A stretch of 64,000 bases of DNA, from contig OW121744.1 of the NCBI GenBank assembly GCA_933228675.1, positions 20,139,111 to 20,203,110 on the forward strand, written 5' to 3'. The stretch's first letter is position 1. The number at the start of each line of letters is the position of its first letter. Source of the DNA: Stomorhina lunata (lineage: Eukaryota; Arthropoda; Insecta; Diptera; Rhiniidae). A program made the translations under genes and the position numbers. This document shows positions 47,492 through 59,244 of the stretch, one piece after another. The notes below the pieces were generated by a model. That model made no database searches, had not been told where the DNA came from, and saw only the letters and a program-made list of their open reading frames with translations.

Positions 47492-47927
47492 CTGTTTGAG
47501 GGGAAAATATGAAGAAAGGGAAGAAAGAAAAGCATTTTAATTAATTTTGATTAATTTATAAAGCTTTTTTAATAAAGAATTGTATGAAAAGCTTTAAGCA
47601 CAGTGGTCAAAAATAAGCGGCTTTATTACTGTTTTAAAATAAATCCTTGTTTAGGCAAAAGCTTTTTTAAGCTAAAGCTTTTTTAAGCTAAAGCTTTTTT
47701 AGGCTAAAGCTTTTTTAAGCAAAAGCTTTTTAACTAAAAATGGAATGATTTTTAAAGCTTAAGTAATAAAGTAAAAGCATTTTGAGATTTTTGTTTAAAG
47801 CTTTGAAATTTAATAAATAAGGTCAGTTTTTAAAGTGAAAAGCTAGGCTATAATTTTAAGCTTTTATGCATAATATTGAAAGTAGAAAGCTTTATATTTT
47901 ATTAAAAACATTTACAACGTTTTAAAA

Positions 47928-48166
47928 CAGACCTTTCCAAAAATAAATACATTATTATTTGCATTTGTGATAAACAGCTTTGAAAGCTCTTACGGTCAGT
48001 GTTGACAGATTTACACATGTCTTCATAAATTCGAAAAGACAATTTTATGTAAGTGTGAGCGGGACAAACATAGTTGCGTCTCGCTTATACATAGTGTGCC
48101 AGTGGCAAAGCTTAAAAGCTCTTTTGTAAAAGTTCGCACATTGTGCTGTAGGGCTGAACGGCGGCA
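47928..48166 (+). mobile_element. hAT-like MITE, copy 1, with perfect 8-bp target duplication
   Basis: A 239-bp element starting CAGACCTTTCCAAAAATAAA is flanked by TTTTAAAA at 47920-47927 and 48167-48174. It shares TTGCATTTGTG, AACAGCTTTGAAAGCTCTTA and GGGACAAACATAGTTGCGTC with the copy at 52062-52256. The 8-bp duplication and the CAG start indicate the hAT superfamily. Its right end is diverged. Confidence 0.75.
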
Positions 48167-49532
48167 TTTTAAAATAACTAAAGATTTTATTTTGAATTTA
48201 CTTATCTTGGACCAGTAAAAGCTTTTTTTGTTATTCGAAGCTTAAACTTTACTTAAAGTTGACAAAATCATTTAAGTCTAAATCTAAATGTTTTAAATTT
48301 ACCAAATGTATTATCTTTAATATAATAAAAAGCTTAAGTATTAAAGTAACGGCATTGATTGTTTAAGTTTATGTTTAAAGCTTTAAAATTTAGTAAAGTT
48401 AACTTTAGAAAAGCGAAAAGCTTTGCAAGCTTCTATGCATAATATCGAAAGAATAAAGCATTCTATTTTATTAAAAACACTTAAAAAGTTGTCATGATAT
48501 CTCCCAAATTATATTATATATATTTAACAATAAAAGCTTTTTTTGTTTTTTCCGTTCAAAAATAAAGCATTTTTACCTAAAGTTGACAAATCTTAAGGTT
48601 TTAAATATACCGAAAACCTTTTTTTGTAAAATAAAAAGCCTTGACCTTTTATAAAAGTTTAAAAATTAGCTGAAAGCTTTCTTTACATTTTTATTAAACA
48701 AAAGTCTAAACGATTTTGAAAGTCGAAGTAATGAGATCAGGGGCCTTTTTTAAAAGCTTACTAGATTTAAAATTTTATAAAAATGAATACAAAGTTCAAA
48801 GCTTTTGATTAAATTCTTATCTTTGGAATAAATAAAAGCTCAGACAAGTCGAAAAAAATGAAAAATGTCTATAAACTTTTGTTAATTTCTTTTAAAGCTT
48901 TGACTATGCAGTTAAATTTTTAGAGATAGTTAATCATAAAAGCTTTGTTTGATTTTTTTTTTTTTTTTTTAATAAAGTCTAAAAAATTTTTAAAGTCGAA
49001 CTTATGAGCTCTAAGGTTTTAGAAGAGCTTTTTAATGTAAATATATAAAATTATATTATATAACGAAAATATTTTTCAAGTTTTTAAGATTTTATTTCAA
49101 AGTTTTTAAACTTCAAAAAGTTTAAAGCTTTTTGATTAAATTCGTTGTAAGGAAATTTTAAAATAGTGGAGTTATTTTTAATTAATACATATGTAAGAGC
49201 TTTTCTTAAGGTTTATCTTATTTATCAATAATGTATCTTTTTGAATGAAAAGCTTTCTGAAAGGTTTACATTATTTTCAATATCTATTTATTGAATAGAA
49301 CCTTGTTTTTTTTTAATTGTATTGATTGAAGACATATTAGGATTATTAGCTTTAAGGATAGAGTAAAAAGCTTTTGTGAACAAAAATATATTTTTTAAAG
49401 CCTTTCTTAAAGTTGTTATCAAATACACTAAACCTAGTTTTGCTAAAAAGCTTTAAAATCAGGAAAAATTCATCATTTCATTCAACATTCCTTATGTCCT
49501 GGTTTGAAAAGCAAGTTACAAAGCTTGCATTG

Positions 49533-50131
49533 ATTTGGCTAAATGAACTTTAAAGCTTATGTTCAAAGGTCAAATTTGATTTGGCTGAATGTGAGCAAAT
49601 ATTTAAGGAGAGACTAAAAAGCTTGATTTAATATGAATATATATATTTTTTTAATATAATCCTTAAAGCTTTTGTAAAAGCTTATTATTAGCAAACATAT
49701 TTAAAAGCGAAAGCTTTTAAGTTTAATTCAGCAAAGACCCACAATTTTGTGAGCATGGAATCAGCTACTACGGAAAAGATGACAAAAGCTCTTGGTCCAG
49801 AATGGCCAATATATGACTTAAAACATTATTTATTTGGCTAAATGAACTTTAAAGCTTATGTTCAAAGGTCGCATTTGATTTGGCTGAATGTGAGCAAATA
49901 TTTAAGGTGAGACTAAAAAGCTTGATTTAATATGAATATATATATTTTTTTTAATATAATCCTTAAAGCTTTTGTAAAAGCTTATTATAAGCAAACATAT
50001 TTAAGAGCAAAAGCTTTTAAGTTTAATTCAGCAAAGACCCACAATTTTGTGAGCATGGAATCAGCTACTACTGAAAAGATGACAAAAGCTCTTGGTCCAG
50101 AATGGCCAATATATAATTTAAAACATTATTC
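49533..50131 (+). repeat. 299-bp tandem direct duplication
   Basis: The segment starting ATTTGGCTAAATGAACTTTA at 49533 is repeated from 49832, with few differences. Each copy contains ATGGAATCAGCTACTAC and CTCTTGGTCCAGAATGGCC, which stand out as less AT-rich than their surroundings and could be a bit of a lost gene; no match was recognised. Confidence 0.9.
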
Positions 50132-50413
50132 ATTTGTTATACAAAAAGTGTCTTTTATTTCCCCCCAAAAAACGAAATTACTTTCCCAACTCTCCATTAA
50201 TTTACTAAAAGCTTATGAAAAAGTATATCAGCCAATATTTAGTGTACAAAAAGGTATGAAAAGCTGGTTAAAGCTTTACTTTTTTTTAAAAGCTTTCCTT
50301 TTCTATATATGTATAGAGTAATAAACTATGCAGTTTATCATGTTATGATCTTTGGCAAAGTTGTTGCGCATGTGTCGACAGTGGTTTCAAAGTTGGTACG
50401 AGCAATTTTCGAC

Positions 50414-50427
50414 AGGTGGCGCCACTG
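50414..50427 (+). promoter_or_regulatory. CTCF-like site 1
   Basis: AGGTGGCGCCACTG fits the AG(A/G)TGGCGC core of the Drosophila CTCF motif. Confidence 0.4.
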
Positions 50428-50534
50428 GAAATTACTCAAAATGAATTAAATCGTAAACTGTGTGTTTCATTTTGCTATGATCTTTAGCAAAATTGTTGCT
50501 TAAGTGTCAACGGAGGATGTGATTAATCTCCGAT

Positions 50535-50548
50535 AGATGGCGCCACTG
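50535..50548 (+). promoter_or_regulatory. CTCF-like site 2
   Basis: TAGATGGCGCCACTG, 121 bases after site 1, in the same direction. Confidence 0.4.
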
Positions 50549-50665
50549 AAAATTATTCAAAATGGATTAAGTAGTAAACTAAGCATTCAAATATGTAATG
50601 ATCTTAAGCAAAGTTGTTGTACATGATCCGACGAGGCTTATAACTTGGTGCGACTAAATTTCACC

Positions 50666-50679
50666 AGATGGCGCCACTG
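50666..50679 (+). promoter_or_regulatory. CTCF-like site 3
   Basis: CACCAGATGGCGCCACTG is the best of the three against the known consensus, 131 bases after site 2. Confidence 0.45.
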
Positions 50680-51099
50680 AAAATTAATCAAAATATAAAT
50701 CTAAATCGTAAACTATGCATTCGATAATGTGTTGATCAAACAAAATCAATAAAATAATTCGAAATTTTTGGATATTTTCTTCAAATTTATTTTAGTTGTT
50801 GTATGAAAATTGTCTTTTATTTCCTAAAAAAATGAAATTTCCCTCCGAATTCTTCATATTTTCAATAAAAGCTTTCGAAAAAGTATATCAATAAATATTT
50901 AGAGTATAAAAGAGTGTGAAAAGCTAGTAAAAGCTTGCAAATGTTTTTCTTATTATTTTTTAAGCTTTCCTCTTTATTGATTTTAGAGAGTGAATAGTTT
51001 AAAGTTAAATCTAAATATCATTCCATTTTTGCTAAAAACTTTAAAAATGAGAAAAATTTTTATATATATTTTTTCTTAAATTCTACCACTGTGCTTAAA

Positions 51100-52053
51100 T
51101 TTTTTAAAATAGAAATGTTACCTTTTAATTGTTGTTAATTTATATAAAATAAATTTTAAAAGCTAAACAATTGCTAAATTTGTTGTTAACAAAATCTACA
51201 CTTAACAAGAAATTAGTTACAAAAAACAACAATTTAATTTAAAAAACTAAAATTAAAAAAATTGTAAATAAAAGCTTTAGGAAATCAATAAAAGAAAAGA
51301 AATAAAATATTATAAAAATAAAATAAAAAGAAAAAAACAAAAATTTAAAAACAATTTTATAAAAAAAGAACATAAATGTTAGAAAACATTTTTTGCTAAA
51401 AAAATATCCTTAAGAATTGAATTCCCCTTTTACCAAAATCTAAAAGAAACTACTACAGACCTTTCGAAGAAAAACACCAAGTGCAAAAAATTATGGTTAC
51501 AAATTTAAATGAAATAATTACGATTTTTTCTGATTTTTAATTAAGTTTCAAAAATTATTGTTTATTTTTCGAATTAATTTTTTTTAATATTAATTTTTTT
51601 ATGACTTAATTATAGAGTTTTTAGTTTTTACAAAAAATTATTTTTTTTATTTTTTAAATAGAGAATGTTTTTTTTTTCTAAATCGCTTAAAATAAAGTTT
51701 TAATTATAGATTAAAAGTTTAATGGTTTTTTAGTATATTTAGTAAAGTTTTTTTATTGTGAATATATATTTGTTTAATTAATCTCTAACAAAAAAAAATA
51801 ATTTCTTAAAGCAAATACAAAAAAAATTTTAGACTTTAAAGTCAATTCGATTTTCTTAGTTTAATATGAATTTAAAGGTCATAGTTTATCCAAGAAAATT
51901 TTAAATTTCTTGTTTATTTTCACTAAAATCCTTTCACCCGAAAGTCACCAAAGACTAAGAAATCAAACATTATGTGATAATTTTCACAAAAAGCTTAGCC
52001 AAAAGCTTTTGAGTTTTTTTTTTTTTTTTAAATCCTTTCCCTTTTTATCAAGT
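51100..52053. other. Very AT-rich DNA
   Basis: Long A and T runs and no recognised feature. Probably part of the upstream intron of the minus-strand gene. Confidence 0.4.
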
Positions 52054-52061
52054 TTTTAAAG

Positions 52062-52256
52062 CAGACCTGTCCAAAAACACATACATTAGTATTTGCATTT
52101 GTGGTAAACAGCTTTGAAAGCTCTTATGGTCAGTATTGCTAAATTTTGGCGGGACAAACATAGTTGCGTCTCCCTCATACATAGTGTGTCTGTGTGAAAG
52201 CTCAAAAGCTATTTTGTAAAAGTTCGCACATTGTGCTGCAGAGCTGGACGGCTCTG
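52062..52256 (+). mobile_element. hAT-like MITE, copy 2
   Basis: A 195-bp relative of 47928-48166 with a deletion of about 40 bases in the middle. Ends CAGACCTGTCCA and TGGACGGCTCTG are inverted with 10 of 12 matches. Flanking octamers TTTTAAAG and TTCTAAAC match at 6 of 8 positions. Confidence 0.7.
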
Positions 52257-52429
52257 TTCTAAACACACAGAGGAATCAAAAGCTTTTCATCAAAAGTTTC
52301 TTAGAGCTTTCAAATATTAAACAGTACATGGTTTTTTATTTTTTATGTTACTTTCAATTTTTATTGTTTTATTAAAATTCAGTTTCATTAAATTTATTAA
52401 AAAGTTCAAAGCTTAATTTTCTCTGGGAA

Positions 52430-55255
52430 AATTTGTGATAAAAAAAAATTCTTTAGAAAAATTTTTGATAAAAAAATATTCTACAGAAAAATGTTTGAAA
52501 AAAAATTCTATAGAAAATTTTTTGATAAAAAATTTTCTAGAAAAATTTTGATAAATAAAATTTTCTCTAGAAAAATTTTTTTATCAAAAATTTTTCTATA
52601 AAAAGATTTTTTTTTAAATTTTCTATAGAAATTTTTTTTTTTTTAATTTTCTATAGAAAAATTTTTTTTTTTTAATTTTCTATAGAAAATTTTTTTTTCA
52701 AAAATTTCCTATAGAAAATTTTTTATCAAAAAAATTTTTGATAAAAAAATTTTCTATTGAAAAATTTTCGATAATAAATTTTCTATACAAAAATTTTTTA
52801 TAAAAAAAACTTTCTATAGAAAAATTTTTTATAAAAAAAATTTTTGATAAAAAAATTTTCTATAGAAAAATTTTGGATAAAAAAATTTTCCATAGAAAAA
52901 TTTTCTATAAAAAAATTTTCTATAGAAAAATCTTCGGTAAAAAAAAGAAAAGTTTTTGATAAAAAATTTTTGTATAGAAAAATTTTTGACAATAAAATTT
53001 TCTATAGAAAAATTTTTGATAAAAAATTTTTTGTAGAAAAATTTTTGTAACAAAATTTTTTGTAGAAAAATTTTTGTAACAAAATTTTTTGTAGAAAAAT
53101 TTTTGTAACAAAATTTTCTTTTTTGATAAAAAAAAATTTCTTAATAACAAAATTTTGTATAGAAAACTTTTTAATAAAAAAATTTTCTATAAAAAATTTT
53201 CTATAAAAAATTTTTAATAGAAAAATTTTTGATAAAAAGTTTTCTATAGAAAATTTCTTGATAACAAAATTTTTGTATAGAAAAATTTTTGAGAATAAAA
53301 TTTTCTATAGAAAAATTTTTAATAGAAAAATTTTTGATAAAAAGTTTTCTATAGAAAAATTTTTTATAGAAAAATTTTCCATAGAAAAATTTTCTATAGA
53401 AAAATCTTCTATAGAAAAATTTTCAATAGAAAAATTTTCTATAGAAAAATTTTCTATAAAAAAATTTTCTATAGAAAAATTTTCTATAGAAAAGTTTTTG
53501 ATAAAAAATTTTTGTATAGAAAAATTTTCTATAGAAAAATTTTTGATAAAAAATTTTTTGTAAAAAAATTTTTGTAACAACATTTTCTATAGAAAAATTT
53601 CTTGATAACAAAATTTTCTATAGAAAAATTTTTAATAAAAAAATTTTCTATAGAAAAATTTTTGATAAAAAGTTTTCTATAGAAAAGATTTTTATAGAAA
53701 ATTTTCTATAGAAAAATTTTTGAAAAATAAATTTTCTATAGAAAAATTTTTGAAAAAAAAATTTCTATAAAAAAAAATTAAAGAAAAATTTTGATAAAAA
53801 AAAATGTTCCCTAGAAAAATTTTTTTTATCAAGAATTTGCCTATAAAAATTTTCTATAGAAAAACTTTTGACAAAAAAATTTTTTAAAGAAAAATTTTTG
53901 ATACAAAATTTTTTATAGAAAAATTTTTGATAAAAAAAATCTCTATAGAAATAGAAAAGTTTTTGATAAAAAAAAATGTTCTATAGAAAAATTTTCGATA
54001 AAAAAATTTTCCATAGAAAAATTTTCGATAAAAAAATTTTCTATAGAAAAATTAAAAAAAAATTTATTGAAAATTTTCCATAAAAAAAAATTTGATAAAA
54101 AACAATTTTTATAAAAAAAAAATTTATACAAAAATTTTTGTAAGAAAAATTTTTGACAAAAAAAAATTTTATAGAAAAATTAAAAAAAAAAGAAATTTAT
54201 AGAAAAAATTTTGATCAAAAATTTTTATAGAAAGATTTTTGAAAAAAAAAATTTTATAGAAAATGTTTGAACAAAAATTTTTATGGAAAAATTTTCTATA
54301 AAAAAATTTTGATAAAAAATTTTCTAAAAATTTTTGATAAAAAAAATTTTAACAGAAAAGTTTTTGATAAAAAAAATTTTCTATATAAAAATTTTCTATA
54401 GAAAAATTTTCTATAGAAAAATTTTTGACAAAAAAATTTTTTGTAGAAAAAATTGTTCATAAAAAATATTTAAGAAAAATTTTTGATAAAAAACTTTAAA
54501 AAAATTTTCTATAGAAAAATTTTCGATAAAAAAATTTTCTATACAAAAAATTTTCAACAGAAAAGTTTTTGATAAAAAAAATTTCTATAGAAAAATTTTT
54601 GTCAAAAAAATTTTCGATAGAATTTCTGAACAAATATTTTTATGGAAAAATTTTCTATAAAAAAATTTGGATAAAAAATTTTCTATAGAAAAATTTTTGA
54701 ACAAAAATTTTTATGGAAAAATTTTCTATCAAATAATTTGATAAAAAATTTTCTATAGAAAAATTTTTGATAAAAAAATTTTTAACAGAAAAGTTTTTGT
54801 TAAAAAAATTTTCTATGCAAAAATTTTCGATAAAAAAATTCTTTATACAAAAAATTTTCAACAGAAAAGTTTTTGATAAAAAAATTTCTATAGAAAAATT
54901 TTTGTTAAAAAAATTTTCGATAGAAAATTTTCTATACAAAAATTTTCGATAAAAAATTCTTTATACAAAACATTTTCAACAGAAAAGTTTTTGATAAAAA
55001 AATTTCTATAGAAAAATTTTTGTTAAAAAAATTTTCTATAGAAAATTTTTTGAAAAAACTAAATTTATAAAAATATTTTCTATAAAAAAAATTTTCTATA
55101 GAAAAATTTTCGATAAAAAATTTTCTATAGAAAAATTTTCGATAACAAATTTTCTATAGAAAAATTTTCGATAAAAAATTTTCTATAGAAAAATTTTCGA
55201 TAAAAAATTTTCTATAGAAAAATTTTCGATAAAAAATTTTTCTATAAAAAAATTA
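52430..55255. repeat. Diverged ~30-bp satellite (GATAAAAAA spacer)
   Basis: The core TTTTCTATAGAAAAATTTTT alternates with GATAAAAAA, with many small length changes. Blocks recur, such as the one containing GATAACAAAATTTTTGTATAG near 53260 and the repeated stretch near 54760-54960 and 54930-55030. The last ~200 bp are the most regular. Confidence 0.92.
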
Positions 55256-56640
55256 CGAATTTCTAAAAAATTGGGGTTACAACATTTTGCAAAGAAAGGA
55301 TTTTAGCTTTTGATATTATGACGCATATTTAATAAAATCTGAGTTTCTTTATAAAAAAAAACTAAAAAAATCGAAAAGTTAATTAATCATACGAATCAAG
55401 TTTTTCTTAGTATTTCTTGTTTATAATGTTAATTTAAATCTAAAATAAAAAATTCTTAAAAACAAAATTAGTTGAATTATCACTAAACTACTTTATTCAT
55501 TTTAAATTTTATTTCAAATATAACAATCTCCATAACTTTCGTCTTAACAATTTGATTTTTTGCGTTTATCTATTAATAAATTTTTAATTTTTTTGTAAAT
55601 AATTAACTTTACATTTATTTTGTAATTATTTTATTTTTGTTTTAATGTTTTTCAAACTTCAAGGCATTTCATATACATTTTTTTTTAATAATTTTAGATT
55701 TTCTCTCAAAAAAGCTTTAAATTTTCCTTTATTTCATTTGTGTTTTTTTTTATAAATTTTTCAATAATTCTTAAGAATTCAATTCCTACACATAAAACAT
55801 TTATTTAATGGTTACTCAGTTTTTTTTTAACATATAAATTTAAATAAATTTTATTTAAATTATTTTTTTTATAATTTTTATTTTGATTTTTTTTTTACTT
55901 TTTCTTTTTTTTTAATATCACAGTTGAAAATAATAAAACAATTACATTTAGTTGTTAATATATAAATTTTGTGTAAGTTTACTATTTTTTATTATTATTA
56001 TTTTTTTTAATATTTAAAAAAAAACATTATTTTTCTTAGCTTTTTTTAAGCTTTTTTCAAGAAATTTAGCTTTTGTTTTAATTAGCACTTTTAAGCAGTT
56101 TAAGAATGGCTGCCTTGGTTTTAAGGTAATTATTTCAAAAATTTACATTTTTAGTTTCGCTTGGACTGTGGCTTTTAGGAGCTAAAGAAATTTATTGAAA
56201 TTTTTCATAAACATTTGTAAATGTAGACTTCCGCAACAAAAAGTAACAAACTCGTTATAAACCATTTTGATTTATTGTTTTTAACTGTCCGTAATAAGCC
56301 AGGGGCCAAATCGTCGCAATTGATATCGATCGGAATATAAATATATCAAAAACATTTGTGTAACATACTTTAAGGATAATCTAAATAATATGTAGCAAAT
56401 AAGGTTCAATATATTGTGACTTATTTGTCGAAAGGTTCAAGATAATTAATGAATTTTATTTAAATAAAATGTTTCGACAAACGAACGGATATATTAAAAT
56501 ATCAAAATTTTATTAAACTTTTTGCAAAATAAATTTTTTTTGAAAATCCCTAAGGTATATTACAAAATATTAGCTTAAAAGTCAGAGTTTTCGATCGATT
56601 TCGAATGCGGCGATTGGGTCCCTCTATTTTTGCTTCACTA
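55256..56640. other. AT-rich DNA without recognised features
   Basis: Mostly A/T runs. The stretch 56100-56640 is a little richer in G and C, but no exon with splice sites could be supported. Confidence 0.4.
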
Positions 56641-57270
56641 TTTAAATTTTTCAAAAACTTCCTATAAAAATAAGATTTTTTTTTAATTTTCTATAATTAT
56701 AAGAATTTTTTTTTAAATTTCCTACAAAAATAAGATTTTTTTTTTAATTTTCCTATAAAAATAAGAAATTTTTGAAAAATTTCCTATTACAGTAAGAAAT
56801 TTTTGAAAAATTTTCTATTACAGTAAGAAATTTTTGAAAAATTTCCTATTAAATTAAGAAATTTTTGAAAAATTTCCTATTAAATTAAGAAATTTTTGAA
56901 AAATTTCCTATTAAATTAAGAAATTTTTGAAAAATTTCCTATTAAATTAAGAAATTTTCGAAAAACTTCCTATTAAATTAAGAAATTTTTGAAAAATTTC
57001 CTATTAAAATAAGAAATTTTTGAAAAATTTCCTATTAAATTAAGAAATTTTTGAAAAATTTCCTATTAAATTAAGAAATTTTTGAAAAATTTCCTATTAA
57101 ATTAAGAAATTTTTGAAAAATTTCCTATTAAAATAAGAAATTTTTGAAAAATTTTCCATAAAAATAAGAAAATTTTGATAAATATCCTATAAAAAAAATA
57201 AATTTTTTAAAAATTTCTTATATAAATAAGAAATTTTGAAAAATTTCTTATAAAAATAAGAATTTTAAAA
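56641..57270. repeat. 31-bp satellite, G-centre orientation
   Basis: About 20 units of AAGAAATTTTTGAAAAATTT plus CCTATTAAATT. This is the family of 31650-35250, read on the other strand and with a changed spacer. Confidence 0.92.
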
Positions 57271-57284
57271 AAAAATAAGAAATT

Positions 57285-58660
57285 TCCTATTTTTATAAGA
57301 ATTTTTTCAAAAATTTATTATTTTTATAGGAAACTTTCAAAAATTTCTTATTTTTTAGGAAATTTTTCAAAAATTTCATATTTTTATAGGAAATTTTTTA
57401 AAAATTTCTTTTTTTTCTAGAAAATTAAAAAAAAAATCCTTTTTTTTATAGGAAATTTTTCAAAAATTTCTTATTTTATAGGAAATTTTTCAAACATTTC
57501 TTAATTTTTTTAGAAAATTTTTCAAAAATTTCTTATTTTTTTAAGAAATTTTTCAAGAGATTCTTATTTTTTTAGGAAATTTTTCAAAAATATCTTATTT
57601 TTATAGGAATTTTTTTTCAAAAACTTCTTATTTTTATATGAAATTTTTTTTTAAAAATATCTTATTTTTAAGGAAATTTAAAAAAAAAAAATTTATTTTA
57701 ATAGGAAATTTTTCAATTTTTTTTTAAATTTCTTATTTTTATACGATTTTTTTTTTAAATTTCTTATTTTATATGATTTTTTTTTTAATTTATTATTTTT
57801 ATACGAAATTTTTTTAATAATTTCTCATTTTATATGAAATTTTTTTGAAAATTTCTTATTTTTATAGGAAATTTTTCAAAAATTTATTTTTTTTTATAGG
57901 AAATCTTTTAAAAATTTCTTATTTTTATAAATTTTTTTTCAAAAATTTCTTATTTTTATAGAAAATTTTTCAATTTTTTTTATTTTAAAGGAGTTTTTCA
58001 TACATTTTTTATTTTATAGGAAATTTTTCAAAAAATTTTTTTTTTTTATAGGAAATTTTTAAAAAAATTTATCTTTTTTATAGGAAATTTTTCAAAAATT
58101 TCGTATTTTTATAAAAAATTTCTTATTTTTATAGGGAATTTTTAAAAAATTTCTAATTTTTATAGGATTTATTTATTTACTTATTTTATATGAAATTTTT
58201 TTTAAAAATTTCTTATTTTTATAGGAAGTTTTTAAAAAATTTATTTTTTTTATATGAAATTTTTCAAAAATTTCTTATTTTTATAAAAAATTTTTCAAAA
58301 ATTTCTCATTTTTATAGGAAATTTTTCAAATTTTTTTTATTTTATAGGAATTTTTTCATAAATTTTTTATTTTGTAGGAATTTTTTCATAAATTTCTTAT
58401 TTTTATAGGAAATTTTTCGAAATTTTCATATTTTTTTAGGAGACTTTTCAAAAATTTTCTTATTTTTATAGAAAATTTTAAAAAAATTTATTTTTTATAG
58501 GATTTATTTTATTTTTTATTTTATCTTTATAGGAGACTTTTAAAATTTTTTTTATTTTTATAGGAAATTTTTCAAAAATTCTTATTTTTATAGAAAATTT
58601 TTCAAAAATTTAATATTTTTATAGGAAGTTTTTCAGAAATTTCCTATTTGTATTGGAAAT
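57285..58660. repeat. Diverged satellite, C-centre orientation
   Basis: Degenerate units of TTTTTCAAAAATTTCTTATT plus TTTATAGGAAA. The orientation flips at about 57280 relative to the preceding block, so the two blocks form an inverted pair. Confidence 0.9.
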
Positions 58661-59215
58661 TTTTGAAAATTTTTCTTTAAAAATTGGAAATTTTTAAAAA
58701 ATTTCCTATAAAAATTGGAAATTTTTGAGAAATTTCATATAAAAATTTTTGAAAATTTTTCCATAAAAATTGGAAATTTTTGAAAAATTTCCTATAAAAA
58801 TAAGAAATTTTGAAAATTTTCTTTAAAAATTGGAAATTTTTAAAAAATTTCCTATAAAAATTGGAAATTTTTGAGAAATTTCCTATAAAAATTTTTCAAA
58901 ATTTTTCCATAAAAATTGGAAATTTTTGAAAAATTTTCTATAAAAATACGAAATTTTGAAAAATTACTCATAAAAATAAGAAATTTTGAAAAATTCCATA
59001 TAAAAAAAAGAAATTTTGAAAAATTTCCTATAAAAATAAGAAGTTTTGAAAAATTTAATTTAAAAATAAGAAACTTTTGAAAAATTTCCTATAAAAATTT
59101 TTTGAAAAATCTTTCAAAAAATTAAAAAATTTAAAAAAAAATTCCTATAAAGGGAAGAAATTTTTGAAAAATTTTCTATAAAAATAAAAATATTTGGAAA
59201 AATTTCTTAAAAATT
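58661..59215. repeat. Diverged satellite, G-centre orientation again
   Basis: Units of GGAAATTTTTGAAAAATTTC plus CTATAAAAATT. A second orientation flip at about 58660 leaves the middle block flanked by two oppositely directed ones. A ~130-bp section is duplicated (about 58660-58800 and 58805-58940). Confidence 0.88.
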
Positions 59216-59244
59216 CTGATTTTTCAATGACTTCGTCCTAGATT

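Larger units (their letters stand above)
50340..50730 (+). repeat. Three diverged ~121-131-bp tandem repeats
   Basis: Each unit has TATGATCTTTGGCAAAGTTGTTG, shown here only in its first 20 bases in the best copy, then a variable part, the word GATGGCGCCACTGAAAATTA and finally TAAATCGTAAACT. Units differ from each other at many positions, so the array is old, yet the GGCGCC-containing word is nearly unchanged. Confidence 0.8.
47593..51099. other. AAAGCTTT-rich interval bounded by a 15-bp inverted pair
   Basis: TTTAAGCACAGTGGT at 47593-47607 is exactly inverted at 51085-51099 (ACCACTGTGCTTAAA). Between them the palindrome AAAGCTTT or AAAGCTTTT occurs dozens of times without a clear period. The interval also holds a hAT-like MITE, a 299-bp duplication and the CTCF-like cluster. 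It may be a large decayed element or a repeat-rich intron of the minus-strand gene. Confidence 0.4.

Noticed and set aside
49932..50321. A 129-residue open frame over the second duplicated copy
   Set aside because: Its counterpart in the first copy is broken, the composition is that of AT-rich DNA, and no family was recognised.
52798..54952. Several open frames of 60 to 100 residues rich in Phe, Lys, Ile and Asn on both strands
   Set aside because: All are translations of the AT-rich satellite with period near 30.
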